64,000 nt of DNA, taken from Smittia aterrima. Lineage: Eukaryota; Arthropoda; Insecta; Diptera; Chironomidae. The notes under the pieces were generated by a model. It saw only the letters and a program-made list of their open reading frames with translations, did no database searches and was not told the DNA's origin. Both the position numbers and the translations under genes were made by a program. The stretch spans positions 7,068,854-7,132,853 of the forward strand of contig CP093830.1 in NCBI GenBank assembly GCA_033063855.1, written 5' to 3'. The first letter of the stretch is position 1, and each line of letters starts with the position of its first letter. Shown piece by piece: positions 9,047 to 23,200 of this stretch.

Positions 9047-11010
9047 TCATCCAAGCTCGAAGCCCAAAATATCGTCGAGATTGTAATCGAAGAGCTTGAA
9101 GTCGCTCTCATACAACTTATATAAGTTCCTAATTAACCCTAATGGCAGCTGATCGAGATAATGCTGCAGTTTCTCACCCGTGCCGGACGTTCGAGTTACC
9201 TTTGGGAATGTTACGTTGTCAGCTCCTATCATGTGTAATGCGAGTGCTGAGTCGTCATTAATTGTCTCATATTTGCCAATCACATTATACCTAATTAAGC
9301 ACGGATGACACAGCCTCGATACCGACTCCCAGTGCTCGTTAAATGATGATTGATTAGATTGATAATTCATACTCAACTCGGGCGTTAGTAAGTAGCGGAC
9401 AAACTCATCAAAAGTGACATCGTGACCGTTCATTAGAGACTCTTTCGATGCATGTGGTCGGAAGTTCTTGATAATCAATCGTCCAATACGTGTCTGTGGA
9501 CATTGAAGTTTAATTAAATATTGCAAAAAAAGAAGAAAGGATGAAGAGGAGATGATCGCAAGAATTATTGTAATTCCATGTGAAGGACACAGAAATAGCA
9601 ATCGAAGAAAGAAGGACGAATAGAAATTAAAAGGCTAGAGCATAGACAAAGCAGATTTAGAGAGCCGACGTGATTCCGGAAGGGTTTTGAGTGAGACGAA
9701 AGCAGCTTAGTTGTTAATCACGTTAGGGACGAGAGGAATGTGACGTCCATCGGGTGAAAGGAGAGAAAAGCAATAAATTAATGAACGAAGGATTACTGGA
9801 AATGGACAGAATACTAACGAACTGAGAATGCCTCATTGAATTAATGGCAGCAAAGGAGCTTTCACACGCGGACAACCAAACGAGTGCTGGCATGAAACAA
9901 ATACCTGAAAATATCTGGCGCTCTCCAAACTTCCTTCAAACTTGTTTCGATAAGCTGAGAGCAGTCGCTCAAACGGGTTCCGTACTACAATAAATTTCGT
10001 ATAATCTGATAGAACTTTCTCCTTCTCTTCCCTGGATAATGAACTCAATTTATCAAACCTTTTTTTTTGTTGTGCGTGGCATTCAGATGTTGAGTTCAGG
10101 TTGTGTGTTTGATATGAAAAGAGAAGAACGAGACAGAAAGAGAGAGAAAAAAATCATCAGTTGCAGATCTTCCTCGTTTCGAGTTTAAAAGGATTAAGTT
10201 GCAAAAGGGAATCCAATCAGAGGGTTTCATGAATGAAAAGCCACTTACATTCCAGTTTGGTGAGCCAACGAGCCTGATATCCTCAACGGATCTGTCTCGT
10301 TCGTTTTATCCGTCATTATCATCAATACACGTTTCCAGTTGGTGCATGCGACCTTTTAATTAAGCCACAAATTGGAACGATGAAAGGAGAGAAAGAAAAA
10401 TGAAAATATTTGTCAGAGTTAGTCGAAGGATTATTACGAGAAATAATAACTTCATGTCCATCGAGAGCATAACAATGTTTCGATAAGAATTGAGCTTGTT
10501 ACGAATGAGAGTCCCAGGTGGAAATTTCATCAATCCTTCAAACACATCATGCCGACATCGTACATCGACATGCTCGTGTCTGGGAGCTTCGCTTATCGAA
10601 AACGAGAAAAAGAACTTTCCCACCTGACATTCTCAGGACACTCGGAGATTATCCCTTCAATTCGGAAGAGAAGTATTGGAGACCACGAAAGGGAGATTGA
10701 TTGTGGGTGAAACTACCGCTATCAATAAATGGAGACGAACGCACAAGCTTACCTTGGGCACATAACAATAAAGAAACTTGTGCTTCCGATCAATCAACAA
10801 ATGCTCGAGATCCGCATCGCTCAGCGTGTGAATGGAGTTGTTCTGATAAAGCTCATTGTTATCCAAATCGTATTTATCACATTTCTGTTGCAAGAGCTCT
10901 TGTCGCTGAATGTTGTTGGATTGGATGAGTCGGAACTCAAAATTCCGGGCGTGAGTAATAGTCAACGATAACGTGATAGCAAACAATTTTATTGCATCGG
11001 TTGACAGCAT
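9047..11010 (-). CDS. Carbohydrate sulfotransferase, HNK-1/CHST11 family (320 aa)
   Basis: Four exons on the minus strand are 11010-10753, 10352-10249, 10058-9905 and 9493-9047. All introns are GT..AG (400, 190 and 411 bp), all phases match, and the stop is TGA. The family transfers sulfate from PAPS to GalNAc or GlcA residues of chondroitin-type or HNK-1-type glycans in the Golgi. The 5'-phosphosulfate loop YVPKVACTNWKRV (residues 83-95) is rebuilt exactly across intron 1. The 3'-phosphate motif VVRNPFERLLSAYRNKF is at residues 145-161. Downstream, the HW....LCHPCLIRYNVIGKYET block is also family-typical. The N-terminus has only a short hydrophobic run (about residues 6-18), weaker than the usual type II Golgi anchor. 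Possible explanations are a cleavable signal, an alternative first exon, or divergence. A likely 5' UTR acceptor (CAG at 11035-11033) suggests an upstream noncoding exon. The exact substrate and subfamily cannot be told by eye. Confidence 0.92.
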
Positions 11011-13561
11011 TTTCTTCTTTAAGCGGTGCGAGCTGAAATTGATAGTTTGAGGTCGACAAGTCGTCGGAAACTTGGGCGCGAGTTACATTAGAAGACAACC
11101 CGAAACCGCAATACATTTAATTAAGTAACGCCGCTGCGTGAGTTTAAAGAGAAGCTCTCACATGTGGTGCGTTCATTTGCTTCCGACTGAATCTGAAATT
11201 AAAGGAGAAAACTCGATTAGAGAGAATTGCGTAGCGAAAAAAAAAGAGTCGTGAAAAGTCAGACAGCGAAGCTTCAACGTTGGCTTAGTGGCAATCAAGT
11301 TACGAGATAATTCTTTTGGGTTCAGTTCAGGAATTTGATGATGCAACTCATTAATCCCATTTCAAATCCATCAGAGTGGATCACCCTCGTCATCGACGTC
11401 GGAACTTCTTAATTCCTTTTGAAAATTTATTTATAGTCTCGACCTTCTAAGTAGCCGTCGCGACGACTTAACTTCCCGTCACTGGATTATCGAATAAAAC
11501 TTTTTTATTATTGAAACATGAATTTACATAATGAATAGCCACGACTACAAAATTTATTCTATTGGCGCGCTTCGACATCATCGTCAAACATGTGAGATAA
11601 AACTTCTCCGAAACTTCTTCTTTTACACTTCTCTGATGTTTATGTTCATGTCGTCAATTAATGAAACACACAGACTCAGATGTTTGCTTTACAATTATCT
11701 CTCGGATGTTGAGGCATTTCGATATTCGTCAGTAGTTTATGTTTGAGAATATTTTAATAGTAATTACGAGAATATCCGAGAGATATTATTAGATTTACTT
11801 CTTTAAGCGACTCAGTAAGGTTGGAAACGAGTAAAAACATTGAATTTCTCATAACTCGCGATGGGAGGATTTGTAAACAGAAAACCTTTTTTTTTTTTTT
11901 TGAATCGGACTTGGATTATCAGAGCGAGGCCGAATGTAGTCAACCGTTAAGCAACTCAATTAGTTTGATTAGGCCATTCCTATTATCAAAAATGTTTCTA
12001 TTGAGATTCAATAAATCCTTTCGATCTTTTTCATTAGATGATTGCTTGTTTTAATCGACTATTTGCTCTGTTCGAGGTCAGCGGAATATAAAGTAATTAA
12101 TTTGCCATTTGATGGAGATTGTTCGAGATGTTTTACACAAGTTTGTAAGTTTGAGTCACTCACTACAAAGCTCATCCATTCTTCGCTATTTCTTTTGTTA
12201 TTCTCGTAAATATTTATGCTCGTCGTGAACTATTTACGCGAAAACTTTCTCCAAAAAATTATTTCTCTCTTTACTTCTGACTCTCGAGACTTTTCATTAA
12301 CTTCCATCACATTTCGTGCTTGAAACTTTGTTCTAACTGATAATTAATCGACTAAACACACAATTTTTCAGTGGACAGCAACGCGAAATGAATATTTTAA
12401 CATCAAATCGTTTCTCGAAGCAAACGAAGACTGAGCGATGAGAATGTGAGAAAAAAAGTTTCAACGCTGAGTTACTTTATATTTCTCAATTTTTTTCTTC
12501 TTCGCGTTTCTCTTTTGCATGTGTTTACTCGACATTAACCCGTTGGGTGCGATTGAGACTTGAGCGTAGTGTTCGCGATGCTGTTTGAGTTGAGCTAAGA
12601 GTGCAAGCGAGTTCAATCACAAAGTTTGCGGTGAAAATTCATTGAACAAATTTGAACTCAATCGTTGTCTTCCGGTTGAAGCTTCGATACTTAACCACTC
12701 GACTTTTAAAGGGTTAAATTCAGTTTAAATTCAACACAGAGAAGCTGAAGCAAAGCGTGGTTCTTCCATTCTCTTCACTCATCGTATTCTTTATTTACTT
12801 TCGTTGGCTTGGAACGGGCACACAAACATTTCTTTAAGTAATCTTGGAAATCAATTTATGGCCGTTCTCTTCTTTCCGATGTTTTTCTTCTCATCTTCTC
12901 TTTATGGATTCTCAAAAATGTGAAATAACAAAAATAATTGGAACGAAGAGTCTCAAAGAAAACTGACGTCATTGACTTTTTGCGAAATTCGCGAAAGATG
13001 TTTTTTGTTCGGTTTAATGAACCAACTTGGGTGAAATAAGAAACTTTTGCTAACTGCGAAAAGTTCCCGGAAAAACTTCTTCAAAACGAGCATTAAAATT
13101 TTAAGATAATGTTGAATGAGCGATTAATAATCGTGATCCAACCTGAAAATCCTTTTACTGCCGCCTACACTAACGATACGAAGAAAAGAGCTCTTCAACA
13201 AATTGTAATAAACAAATCTCTTAAGAGCAAACTTGAGAGGAAGTCTCTTCGAAAGAAATATCGGAAAGCTCGTGTAGGAAGCGGAAGAAAGTTAAGTTGG
13301 TGATCGTCGATGAGGGTTTGGTCCTTCGATTTAACGTGTTTCGCTTAAAAACCTTCCTGGGACTGACGATTTTCGAGATTTGAGAGTTTTCTTTCGAGGC
13401 GAGGCCACATGAAGTCCTTGAACAGTTCAGCTTTCAAATCCATCCCACGATAATATCCAACAAACACTTTCCGAGAGCAACCCATAATTCTCAAACCACC
13501 CACCAGACAAATTAAGACTCCAAAAATTACGATGCTTCTTGAAGGATCTTGAAAATTGTTC

Positions 13562-13585
13562 CGGTTGCTCTCACGGTTGCTCTCA
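13562..13585. repeat. Perfect 12-bp tandem duplication
   Basis: CGGTTGCTCTCA is repeated twice head-to-tail without a spacer. It is a small local duplication with no known function. Confidence 0.9.
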
Positions 13586-16248
13586 CGAGCCAGAGAAAAA
13601 TCCGAAATTCAATGCAAGCTTTGAAAGAACGTGAAAAGCACGTGAGGAATTCCAAATATGTTCACTTACCTGTGAGCTACGTACACTTTTGATATTTATT
13701 TTTAGCTGTTTCGAAGAAAAGAGCTGGAGCTTAATTTATTGCGAGCAGAAGACAACTTTCGAGATTTCTTTACATTCCAAGGCTCCTATTTCCATTCCAA
13801 TTCAATGTTTAATTAATCACGAGCTTCTGCTTTCGATAAATTGATTTCAGCAAGTTCACGATGCGTGTGTTGATTTGCGGCTGTTGCTTCACAACGCTTT
13901 AAGCAGATTTCATGTCATTTCCCCCGATGAATCTCAGGAAAATATTTTGCCTTCTCTTTCCTTCATTAATCATGATAGATCGCACTCACACTCGCTCACT
14001 CCCTTCGCTTCACAAGCAAATATCGTCAGCAGAATATTTAAGAAGCTAAGGGAAGATTTCGGCAGTCAAATGACGATACAGTCGGAAATATTAAATAAAA
14101 AACATTCGTCTGTGTAGAATTTCAGCTGCGATACTGTGCCGGAGATTATGCCTTCAATATAAAATGATGACAATACACAAAAGCCGAGCTTTTTGGCAGG
14201 CAGAGTCGAACGCTCTCTCTCTCTATCACATGAAATGATATTTTTACGGGGTGGCGAAGGCAGCGACGCTTTAGCATAAATGCTGACTATTGAGATCGCA
14301 AGACAAATATTCTTGTTAGCGCTTTTTGTCTTTCGTAATGTTTCCACAGGCGAAACATTCGATGTCCAATTCATTGCCGGGAGAAGCAAAGCTCACAGTC
14401 TAGACCAAAGTTCAAGCTGAAAAGCGGCTCTGTATTGGCAGATTTATCGTGTAAGAAGATTTTTTATTGCTTCCTCCGCTATTTTCAACATCGAATGTTG
14501 GAACGCGAAAGCGTCCTCCCAGTCGATTTGTTTGTTAAATAATTGAAAGTCGTTGTGTGAAGGAGACGCTGATAAAAGTTGGTGTAATGAGAAACGTGTG
14601 AGAATGAAGTCTAATTGCACTGTCAAATCAATTCCCAGATTGAGGTTGAAAGCGCGACGGAATATTTCGAGACAACGCTCTGACAGCTGAGGATCATTAC
14701 ACTCGAAATTCTTGCGAAGATATCGTCTTTCTCTTGATTTCTAATCCGATTTCAAAATGTCTCGGCTGACTAAGTGTTTTGAACGAGATTTTGGGACTTT
14801 AACTTTCAAATTTTGACAGATGGGACATCACAACCAGTTGAGGAATAAGATTTCGCGACGAGACGTTGTCTGATTGTCATCTATCGATCAATTGTTATTC
14901 TCTCAATCCTTCGATGAGTTCGTTGCTAGTAAAGAATTTACGTCTCGAGCGTTGTCTTTTGTGTAACTCTATCTCCATTGAAACTGATCTGATGACTGTC
15001 CCATTAGACTTGAAGAGGTTTCTCGTTGAAGGGGTGGTCATGTTTTATTTTTACTTTCTTTTTTGGGGACTTTCGTAGGTAAAGATTGCGATGGGAATGT
15101 GCACACAAGATTAAAATTTGAGTTTATTATAGAGCAAAAGGGACATTTTCCCTTTCTTTTCTTGTTCTGTTGTTGATGTTGTCGGTCGACAGCGAACAAA
15201 ACAACCCAGAGACCAGAATGGAACCCGAAATTGATTCCTTGAGCGAGCACTCGAGATTGAGAACGATGATAGATCATTGTTTGGAACACAGAACACAATT
15301 TCTAAGGCAATTGAGCAATTTGTAGACGTTTGATCCCGTCCCGACCGAACGAAGGACGACGGACGAAGACGTTCGTTGCGCAATAATAAAAATCCCATTT
15401 TTAGAAATGAAGATTGAAACGATATCGATTTGTGATGTGGACGAGACACAATTTGTCAAATCATTTTGCTCAATCGAACAAATTGCACTTAAGCATAATG
15501 GGATTTCATTTATTTAAACCGTCGCATTCTTAATGCTGACTGTTAAATAATTTACGTTCATTTGTTATTGCAGCTTCGGTGCGACAACCGAATCTCTGTC
15601 AGCCTGTTACGGTGATTTAATTAATGAATTGTGTTACACAATATTTGTTGCTGGCTCAATTTTCAAACGAGAGTTGCGGCCAATGTTTTGGTTCATGTTT
15701 CATTGGCTTAGTTTATTTGAAGCTTATCACAGTCGGCTGAGTTCTTGAATGACGTGAGCTTGGAAAGCTCTATATGAGAAGATAGGAGTTCGCTGCCAAG
15801 TTTTCGTTATAAAGTTTGGCATTAGAACAGCATTCACAATCATCAAGCCATTCATTCGTTTAACTTAATTTTGAATGCACAATCCGCCACTAATTTTCCA
15901 ACCTCAACGTTCAACGCTCTTTTTAATTAAAACATTTTTCGCTTAGAGGATTAAAGTCGGTTACCTTGTGTGCGTTTATAAATTCAGGTATAAATATTAA
16001 ACGAAGAGAATCGTTGCGAAATTTATGTGTCGCAAACTCCAAAATAATTCTCACGCCGCTGTCAACCCAAAATTTAATTACGAGACTTTAAGTTGCTCGC
16101 TTTGCCGCGGTACTTGAAAAAATTATCATGTTGAAGCAAATGATTTAATTTATTTGTAAATGTCGTGCAATTAGGAAAACATTTCGTATGAGTTTCAGCT
16201 CGGGGACATTTCCCGTCAACGTAGAGGGAATTAAAGCGCTTTCTGACG

Positions 16249-16569
16249 ATGGAATTTATTTACATTTACGAACAATTAAGCGCCGTATATCAGAAAGCTT
16301 TAATGAATTGCTTGATGTCGCAATTTAGGTTTTTCGTTGCTGCTGGAAAGGTCAGAGCGGTTACGTATCGTGGTAATGATTCAGTTCTCTCCTTGTTTGC
16401 CTACTTCTGTCATATCCAATATCAATTGAGCTTTATTGGGTTTATTTATGTTGGAAGAATCTTCACAATATTATTCAATGATTCGGCCTCTCTAGGGGAG
16501 ATGTCAAATATGTATATTATTCAATATTGGGTCATGATGGAGGACGAGAATCTATGTAAATGTGTTTGA
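16249..16569 (+). CDS. Weak candidate ORF (106 aa, unrecognised)
   Basis: An ATG-started ORF with stop TGA at 16567-16569 and several hydrophobic stretches (for example QLSFIGFIYVGRIFTILF, about residues 63-80). It is followed in another frame by an ORF without a good ATG (16562-16831), and then by a further ATG ORF at 16955, so nearly 1 kb of the plus strand is rather open. I recognise no domain, and no splice sites were confirmed. In AT-rich DNA such ORFs can be chance. Confidence 0.15.
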   Translation: MEFIYIYEQLSAVYQKALMNCLMSQFRFFVAAGKVRAVTYRGNDSVLSLFAYFCHIQYQLSFIGFIYVGRIFTILFNDSASLGEMSNMYIIQYWVMMEDENLCKCV

Positions 16570-16954
16570 CGTTTCTCTCCCCTTCAAATGTTTCTTCTTT
16601 CCTAAAGATATCAAACAGAGCGAATTGGAATTCTATTTGGCATTGATGGAAGATCTCTTTCTACTTTGGGATTCAGCGTTCGGACTTTCGATTGATGAGA
16701 GTGGGGAATCTTTGCGATTTATTCAAATAACGCGAATCCTAAATATACGAAAAGCAGCTTTTGCAATCACGTCGATCGCTTTCTGTGTCACACGCACGTT
16801 CAATCGCTTTTTTTATTTCATGCTAAAGTAAACAAAGTCAACCGAAAAATCTCGGAGAGTTTGAAGAAAATTGAAAAAAAAAGTCGAGCCGGAAAAACAT
16901 CAGCAGGACAAAGGGAACGACGAGGACCGTGTTCAATCGCAGTAGATTGACACA

Positions 16955-17242
16955 ATGTCAAATTACCCCAAGAGAGAGCGAACCAAAAATCAACAAAATA
17001 ACATGCGAGAGAACACGGCAAAAATGTTTGCCGAAGCGAACACAGAAAAAAATCCGGATCAAATATTCAAAATTGACATATTCAATACATCGAACTGGGC
17101 GGGCAGAAGTGGAGCACACATCACACGACGGAGACGACGAACGACGACTCGACGAAGGTCTGAATTGATAAAAAGTGCCAATAACTGTTCACTCCAATCA
17201 CTTCTTGACGATCAAGGAGAAGACGCAAGAGGCAACAAATAA
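16955..17242 (+). CDS. Weak candidate small basic protein ORF (95 aa)
   Basis: An ATG-started ORF with stop TAA at 17240-17242. The product starts MSNYPKRERTKNQQNN. It has an Arg/Thr-rich run (ITRRRRRTTTRRRS, about residues 56-69) that comes from a CGA-rich low-complexity stretch, and an acidic tail (DDQGED). AATAAA overlaps the stop codon. The composition would fit a basic nuclear or nucleic-acid-binding protein, but the run is simple sequence and no family is recognised. Transcript evidence would decide. Confidence 0.2.
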   Translation: MSNYPKRERTKNQQNNMRENTAKMFAEANTEKNPDQIFKIDIFNTSNWAGRSGAHITRRRRRTTTRRRSELIKSANNCSLQSLLDDQGEDARGNK

Positions 17243-20200
17243 AGGAAATTAATTTGATTTCTGTTTATATTTATTTAGAAACGCCTTGCCGCCTTTCTCA
17301 GGGGACAGTTTGATAACGATGTAACGGAGACAAGTGCTTGAACACTGAATTAGATATCTGACAAGCCCCGAAGGAAGAATTCGAAGAACTTTTTATTTAA
17401 TTCTCATTCATCTTTCAAGCTTCAACCTTCATAGCATTTACGCTTTAGTAAAGAAGTTTACACTCCTGAATTTCCGCGAAATTTTCTCCGGGTTAAGGAA
17501 AATCTATTTCAGTGAAATGTTTATTTTTATTTTCTGCTGAATCCTTTGAAGGTTCGCTTTTTTATAACGTAAACTCTTTGGTTCGGAGTAAACGCGAGTT
17601 CACAAAGTACACAAACTTTTTCTGGAGCTTTTGATGTTAGAGCTGGAGCTGTGATCACGAACTAGCTTTAAGCTCAAAGAATTTCTTATAAACTTCAGCA
17701 TTTATGATAGAGAATCGTGAAGTGGTTTGGATTTTCTTTTTTCAAGAAATTCATTTCAAAAAGATGAGAAATTTTTTGACGATGTCATCGCTGTGATGAA
17801 AGACGAGGAAAAAGTCCTTTCACAACGTAATTTTCATGGAATAGCAACGAAATCGGGGGTGGAAAAATGATGAATGCACGATGAAACTCATTAAAATATG
17901 ACTGAGAACGTTTATAGGAAGATGGAAGAAGACACATTTAAAATTAATGAGGTTGAGCGGGCGTAAGAGTGGGAGTTGCTGAGCGAGGATGATACGAAGA
18001 TATGCTTCAAGAAGAAAGCTCTCACTCACTCGCTTTACTTGCGTATAATGGTCGTTAATGATTATGTGCTTTTCAATTATAATTTTCCTTAAAATGCCGT
18101 CTACAATTTTCCACTCAAAAGACTTACAAAATAAAATCAGTTGCCCTTAGAAAAAAATCCGCGACGACGACGATGTCGAGAAGATTTTAGCTTCAAAAGA
18201 TTTCGAGTACTTGCACGATGAAGTAAACATAATTGAAGTAAGTCAAGAAGCGACGAGGACAAAGTTTTTGTCAGTGTAAACATGTCGACTCAACATTGTC
18301 GACAGCTCTCATATTTAAAGTTGATTACTTAAGTTTCTTCAAACTATAAAGTTCTTTCAAATATCTGAAGCAAATTGAGTCCTGGAAGAACTTCGTTGCA
18401 GCCTTAAAGCACTTCTGCCTAGCACATCGCCAGATTGTCATTAGACTTTAATTTCGCTATGATACTAAACTTTATGGAAAACTTTTCTTATGTGGGTATG
18501 TTGATGCCTTCAGCTCACTCTCTCTCATTCACATATGAGTTTAATTTAAACTCTCGTAAACTTTCTCTTCGTCTTCCTAGTCGCTTATCAATTCAATTAA
18601 AATAAATTAATTGGCTCCAATTTTTCAAGTTCTTCTGCCATCACATCTCAAGACCAGAGGGAAGAGACGAGGATGATATAACTTCAATAATTGAATTGGC
18701 AGACTTCGCTTCGCCTCCCTTCAGATAATTTTGACTCTTAAACTATCATGAACTTTCAAGATTGGAACTTAATTGATGTTCCTCCTTTCTTGATAACAAA
18801 ATTACCTGAAAGTGATTAGTTTTCCTCAAGTTTTTGCCTTATTGTTGCCCCAAAGTTATGAGTTGAGAACTCATCAATGCCAAATGATCGCCTCATTCTC
18901 GATAGGGAGAGATTTTAAAATGATGTCAATGACTTTAAAGTTTAAAGCAAATCACAGATGAAAAAAGTTTAAATATTTACTCGGTCAACAATTTTAATTA
19001 GTCCGTGACGTCAGAAGCAAACAGAACTCTCATTAGTTTGAAGCAAAGTTCTCTTTATATTGAAGAAAACTTGCTGCATCTCTTCCGCTACAAAGCTCTT
19101 GTATACAGCTTGAGTGGTGAGAGCGAGGAAAGCAAACTTTTCATAAAAAGGGTTTCAGCTCTTCTATGAATAAAATATCAATAAAAACAGTAGCAAAAGT
19201 TTTAATTGCTTTAACTTGTTGCAACTTTCCGAGCTCACTTTTTTTTTGCTTCTTCGAAGATTCGGGATTTCTATAGAGAGCTTTTCTGCATTCATTAGAA
19301 CTTAATTTGAAGTTTATTTCAGTGAATCTTTTGGTTTATTAATACATCGATTCCCCAATCAAATCGATTTTAAAATTCGATTTAAAATTTGATAAACATC
19401 GACGAGAAGAATCGTTTATTCTCTTGATAGCAAAGCTTAAACATAAATGAAAAGTTTTATTCATTTTCTCCTCGACTTCAATTCAATTTAGCGATTGCGA
19501 TTCTGTTTATTGTTGCAGTGAAAGTTGTTCAATAAAAATCACGCTTAGAATACAAAATGTGCTCTGCAATGTTTGAAATTAAAACTGAAATCGAAACGAT
19601 ACGATCGCAAATAGCGCAGACAAAAAAAATTCTTCTCAGGGAAAAAAAATGATGTCGACGATATTTTTTCTCGATTGCGGTAAATATTGAAAACTAATAG
19701 CCAATGGCGATCCAAAAAACAATATTTAATTGTAGTTGAATGGAAATTCACTTCTCGATGTTATTGGTCTCACTTCAAATGTTCGCGAAAATCTGCTTGA
19801 ACCTGCAGCGAAAAAAACTAAAATGAGAATTTCGCTTACGAAGCAGAAAACTCATTAAAAGCAAATTTTATGATTGAACTTTTTCCCCGATAGTTCTCTT
19901 CCACCTCCACAAGTGAAATTATATCAACAATGGAGCGAAAAATTAACATTTTTTAATTAATTCTGAATTAATAAGAATTAAATTTTCTTTGACATGAAGT
20001 TTAATGATAATTAATTTTTTCGCGTTTGATTCATTATGAGCGCTTGTGTTGTTTCGTTGGAGAAATCATAAATTATGTCAATTAATGTTTGCCATTAGTG
20101 GAGCTCAAAGTTATTTCCCTCAACCACGCAGTAATACAACAAAAGTTGACAATGTCTCCCGAAGTCGTCGAAGAACGTTCTTTACAAACGCTTCCCTAGA

Positions 20201-23200
20201 TGTTCGATTAAATATTTCATCGCTGATTGCGAGCCATCACGAAAACGCGCCATAAAACTCGTCAGGATTGAAAATTCAGTTAACTAAAGTGACAGCTTGC
20301 TGCTTCCTCCATGACATCGAACATTAAAAAACGAACCTATGCTTGACTTCAAACTCACCAGCAGCGAGCGCGCTGCTTGTGCCGTCAACAAAAAAACGAT
20401 TTATCATTTGATTCTATAAAAGTTTCTGTAACAGCAACAGCCATCCATCCTACCGAGAGAAAAAGGCCGAGTAATAATGAAAACTCAAACAATCAGCGTC
20501 ATGTTCCCACTAATAATACATGAAAGCTCTTGGGTTCTCGCTGTGTGTGAGCAAAGCCAAAAACAGTTTGCTAAATCAAATCAACATTTCCTTCTTCCCA
20601 CGAAGACGAAAAAATAAATTTAAAAATCATTTTTCATTTTCACGGAAGAGAATAAATAAACTCAGCTCGCTTGGCGTTTGATTCGATGTGAGAGGAGTAA
20701 GAACGATAAGCAAAAGGGGGAGAGCTTGAAATAACAGTCGGGAGGGAAGAGAGGAAATAGCTTTGCACCTTTTCATTGTCGGTATTAAGTGTGAAGTGAA
20801 TTGAACGAGAAGTTGAGTTAATAAATACATCAAATTGATTTACATTGCAAGATGTTTCATTGAAATGGTTGGAAAGAAATCAAACGATTATCGCAATCAG
20901 CGAAGGTCTTTGATCTAAACGAGTTTATCAAAAGAAACTCGCTTCTTTTGAGATTCAAATAGATTTATAAAATGAAAATCGTTTAATCACACTCAACGTC
21001 ATTTCTTCGAATCAATAACAGCAAAGATCCTTTCGACGATAAATTATTTCCTCAAAGCCGGAAGCATCGAGAAGCCATAAACAGACAATTGCAACCGAAA
21101 ATTGCAGAGATGGATGATATTTCTTTCTTTCTTTTTATTGAATCGCTTCAAAATGTTTTGAGATATTTCTCTAATTCCACTCTCAATGAATTCTCAATTT
21201 TCTGTGACAATGAAAGTGCTAATCCGGATGAAAATAAATCTTTTCAATGAATAAATGTCTGTCGATTAGAGCACAGAGCATAGAGATGAGTTGATCAATG
21301 TTCGAGTGGTGTGTGAATTGTGATTCCGTTCGTTGCTGATGAATAAATATAAATAACCAGCTCAACAAACTGGCCACAGGGAGGCTGGAACAACAAAAAA
21401 AAAAATCGGGAACAAATGACGCAGGAGTGGAGAGAATAAAAATTAATCCCTCGACTTAAATGTTCAGTGGATGGATTATCGAAAAGGATTTTTATTGCGT
21501 AATGAACGACTGCTCCGATCGAATGTGAACATTTATTGAGTGCTGAGGGATACTTGCTCGCAAATAATCACTTAAATATAATTTATAATCGAATCATGTA
21601 GCGAAGCGGGCTAATGTTCCGCGTGAAAAACACAAGCGATCAGCTCATCTCCAAAGCGCCTGTTTGTTCTATTCATTCATCGAAGGGATGGAAGCAGCAA
21701 ATATTGGATAATGTCATAACATAAGCCTCTCTCCCTCTCATTGGATATTTGCTCTCATTGTCTTCTTTTTTCCTTAGACCGCATGTGGAATTTATTACCA
21801 ATGCAGTAAAAGTAAAATCTCATTCCTTCCTCGAGAGATTTATTTGCTGACTAATCAAACAATGAAAAATAATTCCACTTAACATTAATCGCTCTGGTGG
21901 CAGATGGTGAACTTCGAGGGACCTCCTCGCTTCAGATTTCAATTCTCAGGAAGGACCGATGACAATGAATTACGAATAATTGCTCAGTATTCATTAAACC
22001 GCATTAGAATGAGAATAAATATCAAATTATAATGAAAATTTGATCTTTAAATTGGGAAATTGTTGACACTGGATATGCACAATTCAATTCCAGTTTCAAT
22101 ATCAAACGAAAGGATCAGAACATTGCGAGAGAGAGAAGGACGAACACAAAGCGAAATCGGGTCACGTAATTTTAAAGGACAAAAAATATTATTTCCAACC
22201 CTGCGATGAATTACCTCAAGGCGGTTTGTGTTGTCGACAATAAACTGAACACAGAAAAGAATTGAAACTTGAGGCGAAGTCTGGTGACAAAGATATCGAG
22301 AATCTAATGATGTAAATCAATATCTTTTGTCGGTTGAATCCAATCCAAAAGGATCTCAACAGAAATTCTTTTTATGAGAACGAATTTTTTTTTATAAATT
22401 CACTTCCGCGAATGATAAGCTGACAACTCAATTATCTTAAAAGCTAATTAATCACCATCACGTCAACAAGATAAAAAAAGTTAGCTGAATGTGTCACGTT
22501 GAATGTTATTAAACAAAAATGCCAATTAAAGTATCGTGTGTTTAAATTTCCATCGCATTTTGCTTACGTACCGCGTCAGACAAATTAAAAGCTACTCGAA
22601 CATATAATTTGAAATTAATTAATATTTTTATTTAATGCACAGTTCTGTCGTCTTTTGTCGATGGGGAGGGAGACAAGAGTAGAAGGAGAGAAGTCTGTAG
22701 GATGTGGAGTGTAATTAGATTTTAATTTGAAATTTTCATACAATTATAAGCAGCTCTGATGGAAAATTTGCCGCATCAAATTTCGCTATTTTATGTCACA
22801 GGAAGCACTTTTCTTGGAGAAATGCTTCCCCACAGACTCGACGTTTGCGGAAATGTGCGGGAAGGAAAATTAGGGAGAATCTCTGAGCATGATAATTATG
22901 ATCAAATATTCATTATGTAAAGGTTCGATGGTGCAATGAAGAAATCTGCGCATAAAGTTCTCGGAAATATTCTAAATCTTTTCCTTCCACAAGAAATTTC
23001 CCAACTTTTCCCTCACTTCGGAATTGCAAGAGTATCAGTCGAGCAAACCCGGGAATTTTCCACAAAACTTTAATCGGATTTATAGTGCGAATAATTTATT
23101 CAAAGCCAAATAATTATGAAAATAGTTTTAATAGTTGGAGTATCATGTGTTATGCATCATTAAAAACATAATCTGTCTATTAAAACGGGCTCAGCCTCAG

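Noticed and set aside
9494..9601. Hydrophobic N-terminal extension (MLFLCPSHGI...) of the last sulfotransferase exon
   Set aside because: It is intron 3 read through. The CAG acceptor at 9496-9494 joins YFQ to TRIGR as in the family.
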